The translations under genes were made by a program, and so were the position numbers. Positions 35,964-40,037 of a DNA stretch of 40,037 bases are shown one piece after another (within the stretch, counting starts at the first letter, position 1; each line of letters opens with the position of its first letter). The stretch is from Fervidicola ferrireducens (GTDB taxonomy: Bacteria; Bacillota; Thermosediminibacteria; Thermosediminibacterales; Thermosediminibacteraceae). A model generated the notes under the pieces. That model worked only from the letters and a program-made list of their open reading frames with translations, made no database searches and had not been told where the DNA came from. The stretch is taken from the NCBI RefSeq assembly GCF_001562425.1, contig NZ_LOED01000021.1, forward strand, positions 1 through 40,037. The letters are read 5' to 3'.

Positions 35964-36971
35964 ATGAAAACCGGCAAAATACCCCCGGAAATTCTTAAAA
36001 AAACCGTATATCCCTTCCTTGGAGAAAAAAGAAGTGAAGTACTGGTTCACTCCGGTTTCGGTGAAGATTGCTGTGTCATTGATTTTGGAGACTACGTTGC
36101 GGTAGCCTCTTCCGACCCCATAACCGGCGCGGATACGGAAGGAGGTTACTTTTCCGTTTTCGTCGCGTGCAATGACGTAGCGGCATGCGGAGCAAAGCCC
36201 GTAGGAATTCTTATAACGCTGCTTCTCCCCGAAGGAAGCAGCGAAAGTATGCTCCTTAAAATCATGGAGAGCATCGACAGGGCATGTAGAGAAATAGGAA
36301 TAGAAGTTTTAGGAGGCCACACGGAAGTTACTCCGGCTGTAACGAAGCCAGTAATTTCCGCCACGGCTATCGGAATGGCAAGGAAGGACGGTTTCGTTAC
36401 ATCAGCCGGCGCAAAACCGGGCGACGATATCATTGTAACTAAATACATAGGTCTTGAAGGCACCGCCATTCTGGCTTTAGACTTCGAAAAATTCCTGAGA
36501 GAAAAGCTCCCGGAAGAAACTGTTAAAAAAGCTCAAAGCCTGGTAAAAAATATAAGTGTAATAGAAGATGGACTTACCGCCAGCGCCATAGGAGTTTCCG
36601 CAATGCACGACATAACCGAAGGGGGACTTTTAGGAGCTATCTGGGAAATAACCGAAGCTTCAGGGGTAGGCGCTGAAATATACGCCGACAGAATCCCAAT
36701 TCTCCCGGAAACCCAGGCTATCTGCCAGGTCTTCGAGATTGACCCGCTAGCTCTCATATCAAGCGGTTCGATGTTAATATGTACCAGTAAAGGCCAGGAA
36801 GTGGTGAAGGCCCTTAAGGAAAAATCCATCCCGGCCACCATAATAGGCAGTGTCACTTCAAACGGCCGGTATATATTAAAGTCGGGGCAAAAATTTCCCA
36901 TAACGCCTCCCGAAAGGGACGAACTTTACAGAGCCATTGAAAAAATAAAGACATCGATGCAAAAAAAATAG
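35964..36971 (+). CDS. PurM/ThiL/HypE-superfamily ATP-dependent protein
   Basis: A 335-residue AIR-synthase-related protein. Family signs: GFGEDCCVIDFGDYVAVASSDPITGA in the N-terminal half (a ThiL/HypE-like ATP and metal loop), GGHTEVTPAV, GDDIIVTKYIGLEG, and the C-terminal MHDITEGGLLGAIWE. Members phosphorylate or dehydrate small molecules (ThiL, HypE, SelD, PurM). No hydrogenase or purine genes are near. ATG 35964 follows CAGGAG by 9 bases; an in-frame ATG at 35946 is the alternative. It is in operon with an ECF S component, hinting at uptake plus phosphorylation of a vitamin precursor (inference). Confidence 0.85.
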   Translation: MKTGKIPPEILKKTVYPFLGEKRSEVLVHSGFGEDCCVIDFGDYVAVASSDPITGADTEGGYFSVFVACNDVAACGAKPVGILITLLLPEGSSESMLLKIMESIDRACREIGIEVLGGHTEVTPAVTKPVISATAIGMARKDGFVTSAGAKPGDDIIVTKYIGLEGTAILALDFEKFLREKLPEETVKKAQSLVKNISVIEDGLTASAIGVSAMHDITEGGLLGAIWEITEASGVGAEIYADRIPILPETQAICQVFEIDPLALISSGSMLICTSKGQEVVKALKEKSIPATIIGSVTSNGRYILKSGQKFPITPPERDELYRAIEKIKTSMQKK

Positions 36972-36994
36972 TGCCGTCAAAGGCACTATTTTTT
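36967..36994 (+). terminator. Terminator between the ECF operon and feoA
   Basis: AATAGTGCC / GGCACTATT stem with 6-base loop and T-run TTTTTTT on the plus strand; an A-run on the other side makes it bidirectional. It overlaps the end of feoA. Confidence 0.88.
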
Positions 36995-37216
36995 TACGAC
37001 AATGATGCTCCTTGCAATTGCCTCATCGGCCGCTATACGGGTGTTCCCTACCTTTATAACGTAAGAGGGAAACTTCTGCAAAAGAACCACTTTCATTCCC
37101 GGAAGCACTCCCAGAGCCATGAGTTTTTTCAGGATTTTATCATCGGCGGAATCTATCCGGGCTATCGTTGCATCGTCACCAACTTTGAGCTCGGTCAGAT
37201 TTCTTTCACCGTTCAT
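36986..37216 (-). CDS. feoA: Ferrous iron transport protein A
   Basis: A 76-residue SH3-like protein that supports FeoB. Typical features: LTELKVGDDATIARI at the start, KILKKLMALGVLPGMKVVLLQ (the GxxPG turn) and DEAIARSIIV at the end. ATG 37216 follows GGAGG by 7 bases and overlaps the upstream small gene by 11 bases. It is the last gene of the feo operon. Confidence 0.95.
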   Translation of the reverse strand: MNGERNLTELKVGDDATIARIDSADDKILKKLMALGVLPGMKVVLLQKFPSYVIKVGNTRIAADEAIARSIIVVKK

Positions 37217-37391
37217 TATTATTTTGCCTCCTTTTCCTCAACCACCTGAAAAGACCGCTGGGCTTTACCATTTCGTAACCGCACCTTGGGCATTTAACCT
37301 TCCCGCAGTGCCCGGCCATGGGACATCCCACGCAGCCCTTGGTCCCTTCTTGTTCTTCATTAAATTCATAACCGCAAAAATCGCACCTCAC
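37206..37391 (-). CDS. Small zinc-ribbon protein of the feo operon
   Basis: A 61-residue protein with two CxxC-type pairs plus additional ligands: CDFCGYEF, GCVGCPMAGHCG, then CPRCGYEM. It is followed by a basic tail (RWLRKRRQNNNER). Small cysteine-rich proteins occur beside FeoA/FeoB (FeoC-like or Fe-S/zinc sensors). The GTG start at 37391 touches the end of the FeoB membrane gene. It could be a repressor-like or assembly factor; function is not established for this family. Confidence 0.8.
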   Translation of the reverse strand: MRCDFCGYEFNEEQEGTKGCVGCPMAGHCGKVKCPRCGYEMVKPSGLFRWLRKRRQNNNER

Positions 37392-38858
37392 TTACCAGGC
37401 CACCCCCGCTGCTTTCAGAATAAGGTTGAGGATGTACCCCGCGAAAAATGCAAAGGGGAATATGAAAGCCACGATTGCCAAAGTAGTCTTTAACCCCCGT
37501 TCTTTCAGCATCACCGAAAACTGCGCTATGCATGGCACGAAGAGCGTCAGGGTGACCGATGCCACGGTCATTTGAACTCCGTTCAGGACGCCGTTTTTTT
37601 GCAGATCGTATAATCCAGCAGCACCGTAGTCTCTCCTGAAGAATCCGAAAAGGAAGGCCTCTGCCGTTTCAGGCGGCAACCCAAGAGCCATCATTAGCGG
37701 TTCCGACCACCGGATTATTGCGTCGAAGACTCCTGTCATCCTGCCTATCCATATTAAAACGCTTGCGATTATAAAGACTGGCACTATCTCGAGAAAATAC
37801 CACTGCATGCGCGATACGGTCTTTTCGATGATGTTTCCTATCCTTGGCCACCTTAGAGGAGGTATCTCCATGTAGAATACCGGTTTTTCACCGGGAAGGA
37901 CCTGGGCGGCAAGGTAGCCCACCAGCACAAAAACCATCGCTATAAATAAGGCCCATACGGCTAAAGCTGCGGGCTTGCCCGAAAGCATGCCCATTATAAC
38001 TCCGAGCTGCGCGGAACACGGGATGGCCAAGGCCAGGAGCAACGTGGCTATTACCCTCTCGCGGCGGGTTTCCAGCGTCCTGCTTACCAGTGTGGCCATG
38101 GTATCGCAGCCGAATCCCAGAGTCATCGGAATTACTGCCCTTCCGTTCAAACCGATGGACTTAAACAATCTATCTACCAGCAAAGCCAGCCTCGGCAGAT
38201 ATCCCGAATCTTCAATTATTGAAAACATCAGGAAAAATGTTCCGACAATAGGCAATATGATGGCCAACGCGTATCTCAAGCCAAGGGTGATTATGCCGTA
38301 TTCCATAGCCAAAAGTTCGCGAATTGCCTCGTTAGAAATGTATACCGTTACAAGGGAATTCACCCATGGATTTATATAGTTTTCAAATATGTTACCCTCT
38401 ATAAAGTCCACGAGTGTGCCAGCCCCGAACTCGCCGACGAACTTATAAAGTCCAAAATACAGGACCAAAAGAAGTATGGGAATCCCCGTCAGAGGCTGGA
38501 CCGTTATCCTGTCCAGCCAGTTAGAAATGAGCTTTTTAGAATCGCGTCTAGTGACTACCACTTTCGACACTATTTCATCCACTTTTTTCTGCCTCTGGAC
38601 AGTTATAACGTAATACAGCGGCTCAGAAAAAAGCATTTTCGTCCTTTTTATTATTTCGCTTATTTCAGGAAAACTGCTTTCCCTGGATTTTACGATTTCC
38701 TTTATTTCCTCGTCTTCCTGGAGCAATAAAAGCGCAACCGAGCGCTTGGAGATGTTATAGTTCGATTTTAAATTCTTTTCTATTTCCCTTATAGCCTTTT
38801 CTATACGGTCATCGTATTTAAATGCGTTGCAGTTTTCAAGCAGCTCGTTTTTTGACAT
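37392..38858 (-). CDS. feoB: FeoB membrane permease (split form)
   Basis: A 488-residue protein that is the FeoB channel without its G domain. Residues 1-130 are helical and hydrophilic (like the NFeoB helical part). Then come two Gate motifs and membrane helices: QPLTGIPILLLVLYFGLYKFVG, FSIIEDSGYLPRLALLVD, LGFGCDTMATLVSR, RRERVIATLLLALAIPCSAQ, and FVPCIAQF in the second half. It transports Fe2+ into the cell. ATG 38858 follows AAGGTGG and overlaps the G-domain gene by 23 bases. Undivided FeoB is about 650-750 residues, so the sum of the two pieces accounts for a whole FeoB. Confidence 0.93.
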   Translation of the reverse strand: MSKNELLENCNAFKYDDRIEKAIREIEKNLKSNYNISKRSVALLLLQEDEEIKEIVKSRESSFPEISEIIKRTKMLFSEPLYYVITVQRQKKVDEIVSKVVVTRRDSKKLISNWLDRITVQPLTGIPILLLVLYFGLYKFVGEFGAGTLVDFIEGNIFENYINPWVNSLVTVYISNEAIRELLAMEYGIITLGLRYALAIILPIVGTFFLMFSIIEDSGYLPRLALLVDRLFKSIGLNGRAVIPMTLGFGCDTMATLVSRTLETRRERVIATLLLALAIPCSAQLGVIMGMLSGKPAALAVWALFIAMVFVLVGYLAAQVLPGEKPVFYMEIPPLRWPRIGNIIEKTVSRMQWYFLEIVPVFIIASVLIWIGRMTGVFDAIIRWSEPLMMALGLPPETAEAFLFGFFRRDYGAAGLYDLQKNGVLNGVQMTVASVTLTLFVPCIAQFSVMLKERGLKTTLAIVAFIFPFAFFAGYILNLILKAAGVAW

Positions 38859-39432
38859 ATTGCGCCACCTTCTTTCTCAGCAAATCCATTCCTCTATTCA
38901 ACGCCGCCGATGTCCCCACAACGGGAATCCCTATGAGTGCTTCTAGTTTTTCGATATCTATTTCTCTTCCAATCTGCTGCGCTTCGTCCATCATATTGAC
39001 GACAAGCATCACCGGAAGTCCCGCCTCTTTCAGTTGCAGGGTCATCGAAAGCATTCTCTCCAAATTTTTAGCGTCGACGACGTGAAGGACGATGTCCGGT
39101 TTTTCGTTCAAAAGCAGGGTCCTGGTTACCCTTTCCTCTTCCGTTATCGGCATAAGCGAGTACATGCCGGGTGTATCCACCACCTCGAACAATTCTCCTC
39201 CTATGCGGCATGTTCCCTTAAATACCTCCACGGTGGTTCCAGGATAATTAGAAACTGTAGCGTAAGCTCCGGTTAGCCTGTTAAATATAACGCTTTTACC
39301 TACATTGGGAGTACCCACCAGCACCATTTTCCTCTTGAAAATTTGCTTTTCAGATATTTTTGAGTCACCGTGACTTCTTCCTAATATCTTCCCGAGTAGG
39401 CTTTTCTTGCTTCCCTGATTGCAACAATTCAC
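38836..39432 (-). CDS. feoB: FeoB GTPase domain (split form)
   Basis: A 198-residue G protein. G1 GTPNVGKS is at residues 40-47, the switch I Thr in YPGTTVE, G3 DTPG at 86-89, G4 NMMD at 146-149, and GTSAALNRG follows as the G5 analogue. The N-terminus has a short cysteine-bearing leader (MNCCNQGSKKS). The GTG start at 39432 follows GGGGGAGAGG. It is the first gene of the operon; a Fur box lies just upstream of the ribosome site. Splitting of FeoB between G domain and permease is the notable feature. Confidence 0.93.
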   Translation of the reverse strand: MNCCNQGSKKSLLGKILGRSHGDSKISEKQIFKRKMVLVGTPNVGKSVIFNRLTGAYATVSNYPGTTVEVFKGTCRIGGELFEVVDTPGMYSLMPITEEERVTRTLLLNEKPDIVLHVVDAKNLERMLSMTLQLKEAGLPVMLVVNMMDEAQQIGREIDIEKLEALIGIPVVGTSAALNRGMDLLRKKVAQYVKKRAA

Positions 39433-39447
39433 GAAACCTCTCCCCCT

Positions 39448-39462
39448 TGATAATCATTCTCA
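39448..39462 (-). promoter_or_regulatory. Fur box near the feo start codon
   Basis: TGATAATCATTCTCA is a 7-1-7 Fur-type dyad lying between the promoter and the GTG start at 39432, next to the ribosome site; iron-loaded Fur here would block transcription. Confidence 0.8.
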
Positions 39463-39519
39463 TTTGGCGGGCAAAAAAAATTATTCATCTTTAATAAATT
39501 TATTCAGCCTCAGCCACCG

Positions 39520-39548
39520 GTATAACTATTGAGAATCATTTTCATCAA
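39520..39548 (-). promoter_or_regulatory. feo promoter with embedded Fur box
   Basis: Minus strand -35 TTGATG (39543-39548), 17-base spacer and -10 TTATAC (39520-39525). A second Fur dyad TGAGAATCATTTTCA (39530-39544) covers the spacer, the classical repression position. Confidence 0.75.
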
Positions 39549-39636
39549 TCCCAATTTAAATTATAAACTAGCTTTCACGATATGTCAAGCATGAATTTAT
39601 ACTAAATCAGTAGAGATTCTTCTACCTCTAGGATAA

Positions 39637-39669
39637 ACATAAAAAGCGGCCCAACTAAAGAGGCCGCTC
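39637..39669 (-). terminator. Terminator of the rRNA operon
   Basis: Minus strand AGCGGCC / GGCCGCT stem followed by TTTTTATG, about 20 bases past the 5S rRNA end. Confidence 0.85.
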
Positions 39670-39686
39670 TTAAAACAAAAATAAAA

Positions 39687-39806
39687 GATTTCGGCAGCGT
39701 CCTACTCTCCCGGGGAATACTCCCCAGTACCATCGGCGCTGGAGGGCTTAACCTGTGTGTTCGAAATGGGAACCGGTGTTCCCCCTCCGCTATGGCCACC
39801 GAAATC
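39687..39806 (-). rRNA. 5S ribosomal RNA
   Basis: Complete 120-base gene on the minus strand; ends GATTTCGGTGG and CCGAAATC pair as helix I, and the conserved CCCATTTCGAACAC and GGGAGAGTAGGACG segments are present. Confidence 0.96.
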
Positions 39807-39866
39807 TTCTTCCCTCTATTCACTTCTCACTGCACTCTCAAAATCACACAGTGGGTATGTCATCCT

Positions 39867-40037
39867 TGGTCAAGCCCTCGACTGATTAGTACCGGTCGGC
39901 TCAAGGCCTTACAGCCCTTACACCCCCGGCCTATCTACCTGGTCGTCTCCCAGGTGTCTTACCCCCTTCTCAGGGTGGGATACCTTATCTTGGGGTGGGC
40001 TTCGCACTTAGATGCCTTCAGTGCTTATCCCCTCCGG
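39867..40037 (-). rRNA. 23S ribosomal RNA, 3' end (partial)
   Basis: The minus strand carries the last 170 bases of 23S rRNA (GAGCCGACCGGTACTAATCAG, here with conserved neighbours, and the CACCTGGGAGACGAC region), running off the right edge. It is followed by 5S, so the operon is read leftwards. Confidence 0.95.

Noticed and set aside
39602-39823. 73-residue minus-strand open frame over the 5S rRNA
   Set aside because: It overlaps the whole 5S rRNA gene and its terminator; it is not protein coding.

Overview
The window reads as chromosomal DNA of a thermophilic, anaerobic, Gram-positive-type Firmicute, probably in or near the Thermoanaerobacterales/Thermosediminibacterales. The support is: Firmicutes-type leaders (a serine T-box, a lysine riboswitch), strong GGAGG ribosome binding sites, many TTG/GTG starts, SLH-type surface proteins, a Spo0F-like regulator, rubredoxin and ferredoxin, iron-dependent alcohol dehydrogenases, an Amj-type lipid II flippase and Fur-regulated Feo genes. 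The species is not decidable from the sequence alone.

Layout. 1-0.7 kb: the 5' end of a likely IS605-type tnpB, then rubredoxin and a half-length ferritin-like protein. 0.7-3.8 kb: a Fe-dependent alcohol dehydrogenase (minus), D-Ala-D-Ala ligase (plus) and a small ferredoxin (minus). 3.8-10.2 kb: a minus-strand locus of two CstA-family (pyruvate/peptide transporter) genes enclosing a LytS/LytR-type two-component system and an unrecognised 167-residue protein; 21-bp-phased direct repeats lie just upstream of the promoter of the first cstA. 10.4-11.7 kb: two Gate-domain membrane proteins coupled to a MazG-like pyrophosphohydrolase. 11.7-17.7 kb (minus): Rho, a soluble sensor kinase, a Spo0F-like receiver and two SLH surface proteins. 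17.8-19.3 kb: tungstate/molybdate-type ABC ATPase and permease without a binding protein. 19.6-22.6 kb: a membrane glycosyltransferase, a decayed LysM/polysaccharide deacetylase, and a tyrosine-recombinase remnant facing a tRNA-Thr(CGT) gene.

22.8-28.7 kb: an ion-transporter-superfamily permease, Amj, a GH18 spore-type hydrolase, a DUF1540 protein, then a complete lysine riboswitch on the minus strand whose only downstream gene is a 49-residue ORF, and serS with its T-box. 28.7-35.3 kb: an AT-richer redox island (MerR regulator, aldo-keto reductases of which two are broken, flavodoxin, a two-domain esterase lipoprotein, Fe-ADH), headed by a MerR-type promoter with a 19-bp spacer and a dyad. 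35.4-37.0 kb: an ECF S-component next to a PurM/ThiL-superfamily protein. 37.0-39.5 kb: a Fur-controlled feo operon in which FeoB is naturally split into a G-domain gene and a membrane gene. 39.6 kb to the edge: the 3' end of an rRNA operon (23S-5S) on the minus strand.

The most unusual observation is the lysine riboswitch controlling a tiny unrecognised protein. The two-cstA/LytSR locus, the Gate-domain/MazG set and the ECF/PurM-type pair are the other candidates for uncharacterised systems.
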